Position numbers and translations under genes: made by a program. Below the pieces are notes generated by a model. The model was not told the DNA's origin. It did not search any database and saw only the letters and a program-made list of their open reading frames with translations. From Sphingomonas sp. UV9 (GTDB lineage Bacteria > Pseudomonadota > Alphaproteobacteria > Sphingomonadales > Sphingomonadaceae): a DNA stretch of 64,000 nt. The number at the start of each line of letters is the position of its first letter. Position 1 is the first letter of the stretch. Location of the stretch: positions 1 through 64,000 of the forward strand of contig NZ_SCIN01000005.1 in the NCBI RefSeq assembly GCF_004101245.1, given 5' to 3'. Shown here piece by piece: positions 8,967-18,822 of the stretch.

Positions 8967-11900
8967 ATGGTTTCGTTCAAGGGGTTGATGACCACGACAT
9001 GTTGCGCGGCTGCGTTGGTCGCGTTGCCGACCTTGGCTCAGGCCCAGTCGTCGGATACCGGCGCTTCGAACATGGGCGCTTCGAATATAGCTTCGGATAC
9101 AGGCGCCGGCGACGGTGTACAGGATGGCGTTGCGCAGGATGACCGGGCCGCGATCGGTGATCCCGTCGCTTCCGCCAAGCTGGCCGCAGACACGGAACGG
9201 GCCGGAAAACAGCGCGAAGGCGGGAACATCGTCGTGACCGGTACGCGCATCACGCGCCCGAACAACCGCTCTGCCGCACCGATCGTCACCACGACGGCCG
9301 CGGAGATCGCCGCACAAGGCGCCACGACGATCGAGGAGGTGCTGAACCGTCTGCCGCAGGTGCAGGTGAACTCGGAACAGAATTTCAGCGATTCCGAAGG
9401 TCGCCAGCGCATCAAGCTGCGCAGTCTGGGCTATGAGCGGACGCTAACGCTGATCGACGGCCTGCGAGTTGGTCTCGCCAATACGGTCGACGTCGGCATC
9501 ATCCCCAACGCGCTGGTCGAGCGGATCGACGTACTGACCGGCGGTGCCTCGTCCGTTTACGGCTCGGATGCGGTGTCGGGCGTCGTCAACTTCGTCCTGA
9601 AGAAGAACTTCGAAGGCATCCGGCTCGACGCGAACTACAGCTTCTTCAACCATGACAATGGTAGCAATGACGTCACCGACGCGGCAGATCGCGCCGGTTT
9701 CAACGCCAAGCGCGGCTTGACCAACGATGGCGGACGCTCGGACGTGAGCTTGGCGGCGGGCGCCAACCTGTTCAACGACCGCGTGAATATCACCGGCTTC
9801 GTCAACTATCGTCAGTCCAATCCGGTCGAGCTGGTCGATCGGTCCTATTCGGTCTGCGAGGCGGTCCAGCCGTCCAACACCTCGCCGCTCGGCTGCTCCC
9901 GCGCGAGCTTCACGCCGGCGGGTACGATCATTCCGCAGTCGGGGCCGCGGGCCGGGCAGATCCTGGTCAACAATCCCAACGGCAACGGCACCTTCATTCC
10001 GATCAACAGCGGACCGCCGGGCACCTCTGCCAACCCCTATGACAATTGGGCGGTGCAGCGCGCCTTCAATCGCATCAACGTTGGCGGTTTCCTGACCGCG
10101 AAGATCAGCGACGATATCGAGCTTTATGGCAACGGGCTGTTCTACCGCGACAAATCCTACAACACCCAGCTCAACCGCACCTTCAACTTCGGCGCGTACG
10201 GCACCGACCCGTTCCGGGTGAATTGTGACAACGCGTTCCTCTCGAGCGCACAGGCGCAGGATTTGTGCGGCGCCAATGCAGGCGTCGCCGGGCAATATGC
10301 GCCGATTGACGTACGCTATCGCTTCGACGGTCTGCCGTTGACGCGCCAGCAATTCACCAACGAAGGGTATCGCATCGTCGCGGGGCTGCGCGGGCGTGGG
10401 CTGAACGACGTGTGGTCTTACGATGTCGCTGGCATGATCTCCCGCGCGCGGCTCGACACCATCGACGTACCGTTCGCGCGCTTCGACAACATCAATCGCT
10501 CGCTCGACGTCGTCCGCGTCAATGGCACGCCGACCTGTCGTGCGGTCGTCAACGGCACCGATCCGACATGCGTGCCCTTCAACGCATTCGCACCGTTCAA
10601 CCAGGATACGGCGCTCAACCAGTATCTCTATGGCGGCGCAACCGGTGGGATCAGCACGCGCATTCCGCGGCTGCTGCAGTTCGTCGGCACCGTCAGTGGC
10701 GATCTGGGCAAATACGGCATCACTTCGCCGCTCGCGGAGCAGGGCATCGCGATCGCCCTGGGGGCGGAATATCGCGAGGAGATGGAACGGACGATCGTCA
10801 ACGAGATCTTCCAGCAGAACAATGGCGGCGAGAACCAGCGCTTCACGCAAAGCATCCTGGAAGCCAATGCCGAGGTGCAGGCACCGTTGATCGAACACCG
10901 CCGGTTCGCAGAGCTGTTGCAGGTCAATGCTGGCTACCGCGTGTCGAAATACAACCGGCTCGACGGCAAGTTCGACACCTGGAAGGTCGAGGGCCTCTGG
11001 TCGCCAGTGGCCGATATCACGCTACGTGCGTCCTACAACAAGTCGCAGGCCGCACCGGGCGTCAGCACTGCGCAGGGTGCCGCCAACATCTTCTGGAACC
11101 AGGGATTCTATTCCGACCCTTGCGCGCCGCGGATCGATCCGTCGAACCCCAATGGTGGGCGTCTGGCGCCGTCCGCGACGTTGCAGCAGTGCCGCAACAC
11201 CGGTCTTCCTGACAATCTCTACGGTAGCGCCTCGCTGGTCTGCCCCGATGATCGGTGCACGGTGCGCGAGGGCGGCTTCAACCTGACGCCGGAAAGCGCG
11301 TATACCAAGACGTTCGGCGTCGTGCTGCGCCCGCGCTTCCTGCCCGGCCTGACGGTGTCGATCGACCGGTGGTTGATCGACCTGAAGGACCAGCTCGACT
11401 TCCTCCAGCCGCAGAACATCATCGGCGAGTGCCTGGCCACCGGGAACGAGTATTTCTGTCGCGGCATCGTCCGCAACCCCGGCACCGGCACGCTGTCGAG
11501 CTCGCCCGCGACCAGCCCGGCGACGGGTTGGGTGGCCCGCGGCTCGGCCAACGGCTACAAGTCCCAGTCACACGGTTGGGATTTCCAGGGTCAGTACAAT
11601 GTCGGCCTGGGCGGCGTCGGGCGGCTCGACATGAGCTTCAACGGTACGCTGATGACCCGGGTAGGCTCGCAGTCATCGCCGACCATCGAGCCGCGCAATT
11701 GCGTGGGGTATTTCGGCAATCTCTGCGGAGAGAGCATGCCGCGCTGGGCACACCAGTTCCGCACCACCTGGACCGCACCCGACCGTACGACCAGCCTGTC
11801 GATCAACTGGCGTCATCGCGGCGCGATGCTACTCGACATCTACGCGCCCGAAGATACCGGCATCCCCGCACAGGACGCGAGCGCACGACGGGATCAATAT

Positions 11901-12116
11901 CCCGGCGCCGGCTCGTACAACTGGATCGACGTCGCGCTCAGCTTCGACATCAACAAGCAGATGACGTTCCGCTTGGCCGCGAACAACGTGTTCGACCGCG
12001 ATCCGCCGCTTATTCCGGACAGTCGTTCGCGGATCGGGCTGCTTCGCGGCAATACCGTGATGGGGTATGACCTGCTCGGGCGGCAGCTCGTCGCAGGCGT
12101 CTCGCTGCGGCTGTAA
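8967..12116 (+). CDS. TonB-dependent outer-membrane receptor
   Basis: A 1049-residue outer-membrane receptor. Residues 1-26 form a signal peptide ending ALPTLAQA. A low-complexity stretch (DTGASNMGASNIASDTGAG) follows. The plug region opens with the TonB-box-like NIVVTGTRI and continues through TTIEEVLNRLPQVQV and ALVERIDVLTGGASSVYGSD, a plug hallmark. The C-terminal two thirds are aromatic-rich beta-barrel strands ending LVAGVSLRL. AGAGGGGG precedes the ATG. Sphingomonad lasso-peptide loci commonly carry such a receptor together with an isopeptidase. Here the receptor sits between peptide P1 and the secretion cluster, so uptake of a peptide or peptide-bound ligand is plausible but unproven. 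No FecI/FecR pair is visible nearby. A terminator follows at 12139. Confidence 0.92.
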   Translation: MVSFKGLMTTTCCAAALVALPTLAQAQSSDTGASNMGASNIASDTGAGDGVQDGVAQDDRAAIGDPVASAKLAADTERAGKQREGGNIVVTGTRITRPNNRSAAPIVTTTAAEIAAQGATTIEEVLNRLPQVQVNSEQNFSDSEGRQRIKLRSLGYERTLTLIDGLRVGLANTVDVGIIPNALVERIDVLTGGASSVYGSDAVSGVVNFVLKKNFEGIRLDANYSFFNHDNGSNDVTDAADRAGFNAKRGLTNDGGRSDVSLAAGANLFNDRVNITGFVNYRQSNPVELVDRSYSVCEAVQPSNTSPLGCSRASFTPAGTIIPQSGPRAGQILVNNPNGNGTFIPINSGPPGTSANPYDNWAVQRAFNRINVGGFLTAKISDDIELYGNGLFYRDKSYNTQLNRTFNFGAYGTDPFRVNCDNAFLSSAQAQDLCGANAGVAGQYAPIDVRYRFDGLPLTRQQFTNEGYRIVAGLRGRGLNDVWSYDVAGMISRARLDTIDVPFARFDNINRSLDVVRVNGTPTCRAVVNGTDPTCVPFNAFAPFNQDTALNQYLYGGATGGISTRIPRLLQFVGTVSGDLGKYGITSPLAEQGIAIALGAEYREEMERTIVNEIFQQNNGGENQRFTQSILEANAEVQAPLIEHRRFAELLQVNAGYRVSKYNRLDGKFDTWKVEGLWSPVADITLRASYNKSQAAPGVSTAQGAANIFWNQGFYSDPCAPRIDPSNPNGGRLAPSATLQQCRNTGLPDNLYGSASLVCPDDRCTVREGGFNLTPESAYTKTFGVVLRPRFLPGLTVSIDRWLIDLKDQLDFLQPQNIIGECLATGNEYFCRGIVRNPGTGTLSSSPATSPATGWVARGSANGYKSQSHGWDFQGQYNVGLGGVGRLDMSFNGTLMTRVGSQSSPTIEPRNCVGYFGNLCGESMPRWAHQFRTTWTAPDRTTSLSINWRHRGAMLLDIYAPEDTGIPAQDASARRDQYPGAGSYNWIDVALSFDINKQMTFRLAANNVFDRDPPLIPDSRSRIGLLRGNTVMGYDLLGRQLVAGVSLRL

Positions 12117-12138
12117 CGTCTTCGGATGATGTCCGATG

Positions 12139-12172
12139 CCGGGGTCCCGATCGATGTCGATCGGGACCCCGG
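12139..12172 (+). terminator. Strong hairpin terminator after TonB receptor
   Basis: A perfect 16-bp inverted repeat (12139-12154 with 12157-12172), realistically a 14-bp stem with a 6-nt loop, lies 22 nt after the receptor stop. It is followed by TCATTCC, only weakly T-rich. It separates the receptor from the convergent RTX nuclease gene. Confidence 0.75.
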
Positions 12173-12278
12173 TCATTCCGCTACCTGGCGTCAGCGCCCA
12201 CTGCACCGATATTGGCCGTCATCGTAGCACAATGAAATGCGTGTTGGCATCCGACCGCATTAGCGGCTCGAAGCCGGA

Positions 12279-15200
12279 TCAGCCGATAGGCAGGTGGACC
12301 GCAACGAGGTCCAGCATCATCGGGTGGGGAGCGATCATTTCGACTGGTGCCGCGGCCACCTGGAACGCGGCGGATGGGACGATCTGCATGACAAGGTCCT
12401 GTCCGGCCTGATAGCCGTCGATCCCATTGGCATCGACCACCAAGAACGTCTCGCCCTGATGATTGCCGGCGTTGGCGTTGAAGAACACCGCAGACCCGCT
12501 AGTCAGGCTGCCGCGTACCGCGTTGCCGAGGTCGGTGTCGAAGCTCGCATCGTCGAGCTGGCCGGTGACATCGGTGCCATACGTGTTGCGAACGACGCCC
12601 GCGGCCTGGACGACGTCTGCACCACGGGTGAAACCGACCAGCGTGTCGTATCCCGTGCTCGAGGACTCGCTGGCGGCATTGTAGACGAAGACGTCGTTGC
12701 CCGCTCCGCCGGCCAGCGTGTCGCGACCGGCTCCGCCGAACAGCAGGTCGTTGCCGCTGCCACCCGTCAGCGTGTCGCTGCCCGATCCCCCGAAGATGTT
12801 CAAATTGCCCTGCGCGACCGCGCGTCCGTCGACGACCAGATCGGTCGTGACCGGCAGCCCCCAGACCGTCTTGGTCGCGCCCCCGGTAACGAAGCTGTCG
12901 GCAATGGTGATGGTGTAGTCGTTCGCGGCATTGCCCGGCTGTGCCGGCCCTGCAAGCAACGCCACAGTCTCGACACCCGCACGGTTATCGAGCGTGATGG
13001 CGTAGTCGCCGTCGAGCGCCAGCTGATCGTTGCCGGCGCCCCCGACCACGACATCGGTCGCGCTCCAGCGATCCGCCCCGAACAGAAAGCCGTCATTGCC
13101 CGCCCCCCCGGTGAGTGTGTCGACACCTAGACCACCATACAGCGTCAGCGATCCCGACGCGACGGCGGACCCGTCGACGGTGAACGCATCGCCCGCCGCC
13201 AGATTGGTCCCGAACACCGTGAAATTGCCCGCAGCGCCGATGACGCCGTCATTGAGGACGATATCGTAGCTGAAGCCCGACAGAGCAGCGAGAACCTCGA
13301 CATCGTTCAGCGTGGTGGCGGTCAGCACCAATCGATTGGCACCGGTATAGTCGCCCTGCAGACCGACCTGATCGATACCCGAACCGCCGTCGATCCGGTC
13401 CGCCCCGGTCAGCGCCGAACCGAAGAAGAACGCATCCGCCCCGGCTCCACCACTCACGCGATCAACGCCGCCATTCGACAGATCGAAATAGTCGGTGCCC
13501 TGCGTGCCGCCATACATGTCGTTGCCGGCAGTCCCGAGGATATGGCTGGCGCCATCCGGGGCAGGGGTCGCGATCCCGCCGATCGTGATCGTCGCGGTCG
13601 CGGTCGACCCGCCGCTGATCGTGTAGGTGAAGCTGTCGGTGGTCGTCGCACCCGCTGCCAGCGTGCTGAACGCGCCATCCGGATTATAGGCAAAAGTACC
13701 GCCCGACAGCAGCGTGATGAGTGCACCCGACGAGAGGCGTACGGCTTGGCCGATGCCCGCCGCGCTGCCGTTCAGCGCAACGACGCTGAGCGACGCATCG
13801 CCACCGGTGTCGTTGGCGAGCACGGTGCCGCCATAGACCGAGATCGCGGTGATCGCGAACCCGTCGGCGACCGCGACGGCCGGACCGGTGCCGCTCCGCA
13901 CGATCCCGATCAGCGCCAGCGCCTGGTCGTGATCGGTCGTCGACAGCCCGTCGTTATAGCCCGCATTGTAATGGACGATGTCGAAGCTAGATCCGGCATA
14001 CAGCCCGGTCGACACGATGATGTTGTCGAACGACTGATAATAGCCGTCGAAATAATAGGTGTACCGCTCTTCGACCGGCAGTTTGTAGATCAGGTTGGAC
14101 AGCGCGCCGGTGTTACCCGCGGGTGCCAGCGTCTGAAGCGCGGTTTCGTAATAGAAGCCGTTGAAGTCGCCATTGACGACGAACTGGTGCGACGGATCGC
14201 GCGCGAGGATCGCATCGACATAGGCCTTGGCCGCGGTCGCCTGCGCGGTGCGGGCGGCGTCGCCGGCATTATTGGGAGGCTGGTTCGCGCCGTACAGCGC
14301 GTCCGACCCGCCGCGCGAGGTCGAGTGCAGGTCGATCGCGGTGAACACCTGACCGTTGAACACGAAATCGGCGACGGCGGGCTTGCGCGTGCCGTTATAA
14401 GCGTCGGCCTGGATCGCGGTCGCCGATCCCTCGACATAGCTCACCCGCTCGGTGTTGAAGAGGAAGCCGTTGCGGATGTTGCCGTTGGGCGCCCCGCCGC
14501 TGATGTTGGTCGCGGTCGGCGCGACCTCAACATAGCGATAGGTTGGACCGCCCGCCGCGGCGATCGCGTCGATCAGCTTCTGTGCGGTCGCGGCGCCCGA
14601 CAGGTCGGTGCCGGCATTCTCGCCATCGGCGTCCTGGACTTCCTGCACGCCGATGATGTCGGGATTGTGCAGCGCGTTGACGATCTCGTTGGCGTGGATC
14701 GTGAAGCGCGCATCGACCGCGGCCTGCTTGACGGCATAGGTGGCGTCGGTATCGCCGGTCGCTCGCGTTGCCACGGGCGCCAGGTTTTCCAGGTTGAAGC
14801 TGGCATAGCTCAGGCCCGATGCCGTCCCGACCAGATTGGTAGTCTCGCGGGGCAGGGGGGTCGCGGTGGTCGCGGCGCTGACCGGGCCGGTCGGGTCGAC
14901 CTCGTATTCGCCCCCGAAGTAATTCACGATACCGGTCACGTCGTTCAGCGTGTCGCCTTGGTGGTAAGCGCCTGCTGCGGAAATGCCCTGGTAGATCTTG
15001 ATCGTCTCGGGGTTCACGTCGCCCGCCGAGATCGTCATGCCGCCCCGGCTGTTCAGACCCGTAGCGCCCACGCCCAGCGACGCGACGACATAGGTTTCGC
15101 CATTGGCGTTGGTATCGGCGACGACCCGCGGCGCGCGGACAGTGACGCGCATCCCCTCGAGCGATTCATAGAAGTCGGCGCCGTCGGTGGTCGGATCGTA

Positions 15201-18200
15201 GCTGGTGAGGCGATCGTCGTCGATCACCTGGGTGGGCGGCGCGCGACCGGTGCCGTCGGTCGCGATCAGCACCGCGGCCGGCAGCGCGACCGACGGGTTG
15301 GTGACCGTGATCGCGGTCGGGCTGTTGAGTTGCGTGATCGTCAGGTTGGTCGTCGCCGACGCGAATTCGGCGACCGTACCCGACAGCGTGATCGCATTGC
15401 CCACCGAGACCGTCGGCGGGGTCGTACCGGTCGAAACGAAGATCGCGTCCGACGTGCCGTCATTGCCGTCGCCGTTCGGATCCTGAATATAGAAGCCGTT
15501 GCTGCGCACCGAGGTGACGACGCCGCTGGTGGCGACGACCTGACCGGTGAACAGCGAGCGGTGACCCAGCCCCTGGATATCGTAGATCGCGATCGGGCCG
15601 GTATCGTCGTTGAGGATCGTCGCGGTCGCGCTTGGGGCGGGAACGACGAAGCCGACCGGATTGGTCAGGTTGACGACGAAGGTCTCGTTGGCCTCGTTGA
15701 CCCGGTCGCCGTTGACGAGGATCGTGATCGTCTTGCTCGTCTCGCCGGCCGCGAAATTGACCGTGCCGGTCTGCGCAACATAGTCACTGCCTGCCTGCGC
15801 GGTGCCGTTCGCTGTGGCGTAGCTGACGCTCGCGGTACCGACGCCGCTGGAACGCGTGACCGTAAAGACCGCTGCGGTGGCGCCGCCATCACCTTCGAGA
15901 AGGCTGATGTTGCTGATCGCCGCGGTGGGATCGGTGCTCAGGCGCGCAGTGACCGAGACATTATCGATGCCGACCTCGTCACGGCTGCCGCTGCCGACCG
16001 ACGAGACGTGGATCCAGCGCAGATAGAGATAGCCGCCATCGGCGACCGTGCCGGCAATGCTGACCTGTTCGTTCTGGCTGGTGAAATTGGCGGTGGTATT
16101 GTCGATCGCCGTCGGGGTCGTGAAGCTGGCCGCGGCCACGCTCGTGAAGGTCGTGCCGTCGGTCGAATAGGCAAGCTGCATGTTCTCGCCGCGCGTCGCA
16201 TTGTTGCGATACGCCCAGTCGAATCCGATGTCGAAGCTAGTTGCCGTCGCGCCGCTGGTGTTCTGGATGCGCGCCTCGATGAAGCCGCCTGCTTCGAGCT
16301 CGGCACCGGTCGGCTGGAGGATCAGCGCACGATCGTTGACCGGGGTGTACACGCCCGCGGTCACGGGATCACCGCTGATCAGGCCACGACCAAAATCGCC
16401 TCCCGATGCGCCGGTGAAGCCGTAGGACGGGTTGGTCTGGTCCGACAGGCCGACGACGCGCCAGACGTTGGAATCGAGCTGTCCGCTGCTCGCCGCGGCG
16501 CCGGGCGCGAAGCCTGATGCAGAGAAATCGGCAAAATTGGTCGTGAAGATCGAGGCGGTCGCAGGCACCGCGTCATCATTGGCGATCGTGCCGGTCGCCG
16601 CACCGCCCGCGATGATCGCATTGGTCGGGTTGGTCAGCGTCACCAGCAATGTCTCGTTGCGCTCGAACACCGTATCGCTGTTGATCACGACGCTGACGGT
16701 GGTGCTGGTAGCGCCGGCCGCGATCGTGAAATTGCCCGCCAGCGCGACATAGTCGCTGCCCGCAGACGCCGTGCCGTCCGACGTCGTCGCCTGGAAGCTG
16801 ATCCCGCCGGTCGGAGCAGGCGCGCTGGCGGTCACCGTGAAAACCAGAACGCTCGTGCCTGCATCACCCTCGATGATCGAGGCGTTGGCGATCGACAGCC
16901 CGGGCAGGTCGTCGTTGAGGATCGTGCCGGTCGCGCTCGCGGTGGTGATCGTCTGGCCTGCGCCGGCGCCCGACAGCGTGACGGTGAAGGTCTCGTCGGG
17001 TTCGCTCACGGCGTCGTTGTCGACCGGCACCAGGATGGTGGCCGTGGCTGCATTGGCGGCAAACGTCACTTGGCCCGCAGGCAGCGTTCCGCCCGCGAAA
17101 TCATTCGCCAAGGCGGTGTCGTTGCTCCCCAGCGACACCGCATAGGACAGGGTCGCGGCCTGGCTGAGATCGCCGGTGCGGGTGACGATCAACGGGATGC
17201 TGCCGGTCGCTTCGCTGGCGCTGCCCGCAGCGATCGCGAACGCGGAATCGTCGTTGAGGACCGTGTTGGTCAGCGTGGCCGGGCTGACGTCATAGCCGGC
17301 GCTGGGGGAGGACAGGGCGAGCACGAACGTCTCGTCGGTCTCCGTCAGCGTGTCGCCCGCGACCGTGATCGTCACCGTCGTGCTGCTTTGCCCTGCCGCG
17401 AAAATCGCAGTGTTGGTCGTCGCACCGACGAAATCGGCCGCGTCCGCGGTACCGCCCGCGACGACCGCATAGGTCACCGTAGCAGCCGCGGCGGTGCTGC
17501 CGGTCCGGGTCAGCGTGAAAGAGTAAACGGTGTCGGTGCCGGTGCCTTCGCTCTGGCTGACCGTCGTCGTCTGCAACGCGATCGTCTCGTTCGCGACCGG
17601 GGCAGCCTGCGGTGCGAACGCGACGCCGCGAAAGGCGGTGTTGGTCGCGGCGGTGGCCAGGCGCGTGCTGCCCCCTGCCAGAATGCCGTTATAGCCCGTC
17701 GCATCGCTGAACAGATCGAGTGCAGTGGCGGTCGTCCCGAACAGCGTCACGGCGCTGCCGTTGACCGATCCCGTCAGACCGGTGAGCCCGCTGTCCGCGA
17801 TCGAGCCGTTCGACGTCCACAGCCCCCCGACCAGCGAATATTTGAACAGCCCGCCGCCCGACCGGCTGTCGGCAACGTACAGCGTATCGACGCCGTCGAC
17901 CGCGGCAGTCAGATCGGCGAAGAAGAAGGCACCCGGCGCCGATGCGGCGATACTGGGCGAAGTCGACGAGCCATCGCTCGCGATGTTGGTGACGATCTGA
18001 CCTGCGGTCGTCGGCGTACCGGTGCCGACAGTCGAAATCCGGAACGTACCGGACATCGCGCTTTCGTAGAGTTGGCCGTCATAAAGGCTAAGCCCGCGCA
18101 CGTTGACGGGGCCGGTCGCACTGGTGTTGAGCTGGGTCACGGCCGCGCTGCCGAACGTCCCGTAGGAGACGCCGGTCGTCGATGTGCTGACGTAGAAATT

Positions 18201-18611
18201 CGCGCCGTCGTTGCTCGCAATACCGCGCACGTTGCCCGCACCGATTGCCACCGAGGTCGACGTGTCGACAATGCCGTCGACACCCACGCGACCGATGACG
18301 CGGCCGGTTGCGCTCGACAGCGCGGTAGCGTTTGCCGTCGCTACCGCCGTGTCATAGCCGGTCAGCATGAGGAAGCGGCCGTCGGCGCTGCGGGTAAGGA
18401 GGCCTTCGAGCGCCGAATTGCCGATCGCGGTCAGCGTCTGGTTGGTGATCCCGCCAAGGCTGATATCGGCGGTCGGCAGCGCGATCGACTGAACCAGGAT
18501 CCCGGCCGACGTATATTCGTCCAGGAACACTGCGGCGGTTGCGTTCGACAGCGCGGAGCTACCCGATCCGACCCGATAAACAACGACATTTCCTGCGACA
18601 AATGCACCCAC
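12279..18611 (-). CDS. Giant multidomain RTX extracellular nuclease (ExeM/NucH type)
   Basis: A 2110-residue predicted secreted protein starting at GTG 18611, preceded by GGGGGGA. There is no signal peptide. Approximate order: N-terminal propeller-like region (1-335); Calx-beta repeats (about 340-670 and 900-1010) with motifs such as EGDAGTSVLVFTVT; a carbohydrate-binding-like jelly-roll region between them; an OB-fold-like segment (YIQDPNGDGN); an endonuclease/exonuclease/phosphatase domain (about 1270-1565) with FNLENL, GVQEVQD, VNGDFNG and TTDHDQ; a cadherin-like domain; RTX repeats (about 1690-2060). Its last ~100 residues parallel the RTX protease end (YDTLVGF, GNHQGETFLVV, GYQAGQDLVM). 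Probable role: extracellular nucleic-acid degradation or matrix remodelling. It lies downstream of the TolC-ABC-HlyD genes on the same strand, 211 nt away. Confidence 0.87.
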   Translation of the reverse strand: MGAFVAGNVVVYRVGSGSSALSNATAAVFLDEYTSAGILVQSIALPTADISLGGITNQTLTAIGNSALEGLLTRSADGRFLMLTGYDTAVATANATALSSATGRVIGRVGVDGIVDTSTSVAIGAGNVRGIASNDGANFYVSTSTTGVSYGTFGSAAVTQLNTSATGPVNVRGLSLYDGQLYESAMSGTFRISTVGTGTPTTAGQIVTNIASDGSSTSPSIAASAPGAFFFADLTAAVDGVDTLYVADSRSGGGLFKYSLVGGLWTSNGSIADSGLTGLTGSVNGSAVTLFGTTATALDLFSDATGYNGILAGGSTRLATAATNTAFRGVAFAPQAAPVANETIALQTTTVSQSEGTGTDTVYSFTLTRTGSTAAAATVTYAVVAGGTADAADFVGATTNTAIFAAGQSSTTVTITVAGDTLTETDETFVLALSSPSAGYDVSPATLTNTVLNDDSAFAIAAGSASEATGSIPLIVTRTGDLSQAATLSYAVSLGSNDTALANDFAGGTLPAGQVTFAANAATATILVPVDNDAVSEPDETFTVTLSGAGAGQTITTASATGTILNDDLPGLSIANASIIEGDAGTSVLVFTVTASAPAPTGGISFQATTSDGTASAGSDYVALAGNFTIAAGATSTTVSVVINSDTVFERNETLLVTLTNPTNAIIAGGAATGTIANDDAVPATASIFTTNFADFSASGFAPGAAASSGQLDSNVWRVVGLSDQTNPSYGFTGASGGDFGRGLISGDPVTAGVYTPVNDRALILQPTGAELEAGGFIEARIQNTSGATATSFDIGFDWAYRNNATRGENMQLAYSTDGTTFTSVAAASFTTPTAIDNTTANFTSQNEQVSIAGTVADGGYLYLRWIHVSSVGSGSRDEVGIDNVSVTARLSTDPTAAISNISLLEGDGGATAAVFTVTRSSGVGTASVSYATANGTAQAGSDYVAQTGTVNFAAGETSKTITILVNGDRVNEANETFVVNLTNPVGFVVPAPSATATILNDDTGPIAIYDIQGLGHRSLFTGQVVATSGVVTSVRSNGFYIQDPNGDGNDGTSDAIFVSTGTTPPTVSVGNAITLSGTVAEFASATTNLTITQLNSPTAITVTNPSVALPAAVLIATDGTGRAPPTQVIDDDRLTSYDPTTDGADFYESLEGMRVTVRAPRVVADTNANGETYVVASLGVGATGLNSRGGMTISAGDVNPETIKIYQGISAAGAYHQGDTLNDVTGIVNYFGGEYEVDPTGPVSAATTATPLPRETTNLVGTASGLSYASFNLENLAPVATRATGDTDATYAVKQAAVDARFTIHANEIVNALHNPDIIGVQEVQDADGENAGTDLSGAATAQKLIDAIAAAGGPTYRYVEVAPTATNISGGAPNGNIRNGFLFNTERVSYVEGSATAIQADAYNGTRKPAVADFVFNGQVFTAIDLHSTSRGGSDALYGANQPPNNAGDAARTAQATAAKAYVDAILARDPSHQFVVNGDFNGFYYETALQTLAPAGNTGALSNLIYKLPVEERYTYYFDGYYQSFDNIIVSTGLYAGSSFDIVHYNAGYNDGLSTTDHDQALALIGIVRSGTGPAVAVADGFAITAISVYGGTVLANDTGGDASLSVVALNGSAAGIGQAVRLSSGALITLLSGGTFAYNPDGAFSTLAAGATTTDSFTYTISGGSTATATITIGGIATPAPDGASHILGTAGNDMYGGTQGTDYFDLSNGGVDRVSGGAGADAFFFGSALTGADRIDGGSGIDQVGLQGDYTGANRLVLTATTLNDVEVLAALSGFSYDIVLNDGVIGAAGNFTVFGTNLAAGDAFTVDGSAVASGSLTLYGGLGVDTLTGGAGNDGFLFGADRWSATDVVVGGAGNDQLALDGDYAITLDNRAGVETVALLAGPAQPGNAANDYTITIADSFVTGGATKTVWGLPVTTDLVVDGRAVAQGNLNIFGGSGSDTLTGGSGNDLLFGGAGRDTLAGGAGNDVFVYNAASESSSTGYDTLVGFTRGADVVQAAGVVRNTYGTDVTGQLDDASFDTDLGNAVRGSLTSGSAVFFNANAGNHQGETFLVVDANGIDGYQAGQDLVMQIVPSAAFQVAAAPVEMIAPHPMMLDLVAVHLPIG

Positions 18612-18822
18612 GACCGATCCCCCCGATTATGTCACGCGATTCGCGCCCCTGTGCGCAAAATCTCGTAATTTCATGCACCTATTGCCGTTAAATGACGGCG
18701 CCATGACGAACCTGTCGGATTTGCCGGCGGAGGAAAGACAAAAGCGCGCGTGAGCACGCTGTCACACGAAGTATTTGCTGCCGTGCGTTAAGCGCCGCCT
18801 TCGATCATGCGGCGCCATCGCA
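18612..18822 (-). promoter_or_regulatory. HlyD-RTX nuclease gap with probable promoter
   Basis: The 211-nt gap between the HlyD stop and the nuclease GTG. It holds a weak 7-bp hairpin just after hlyD (18792-18798 with 18809-18815, 10-nt loop) that may attenuate transcription. The remaining sequence, with an AT-richer patch near 18650-18690, probably carries a separate promoter for the nuclease. No consensus site was recognised. Confidence 0.35.

Noticed and set aside
13542..16517. 991-codon plus-strand frame opposite the RTX nuclease
   Set aside because: Antisense shadow of repeated GC-rich coding sequence; composition is Arg/Asp/Gly-rich and no family is recognisable.
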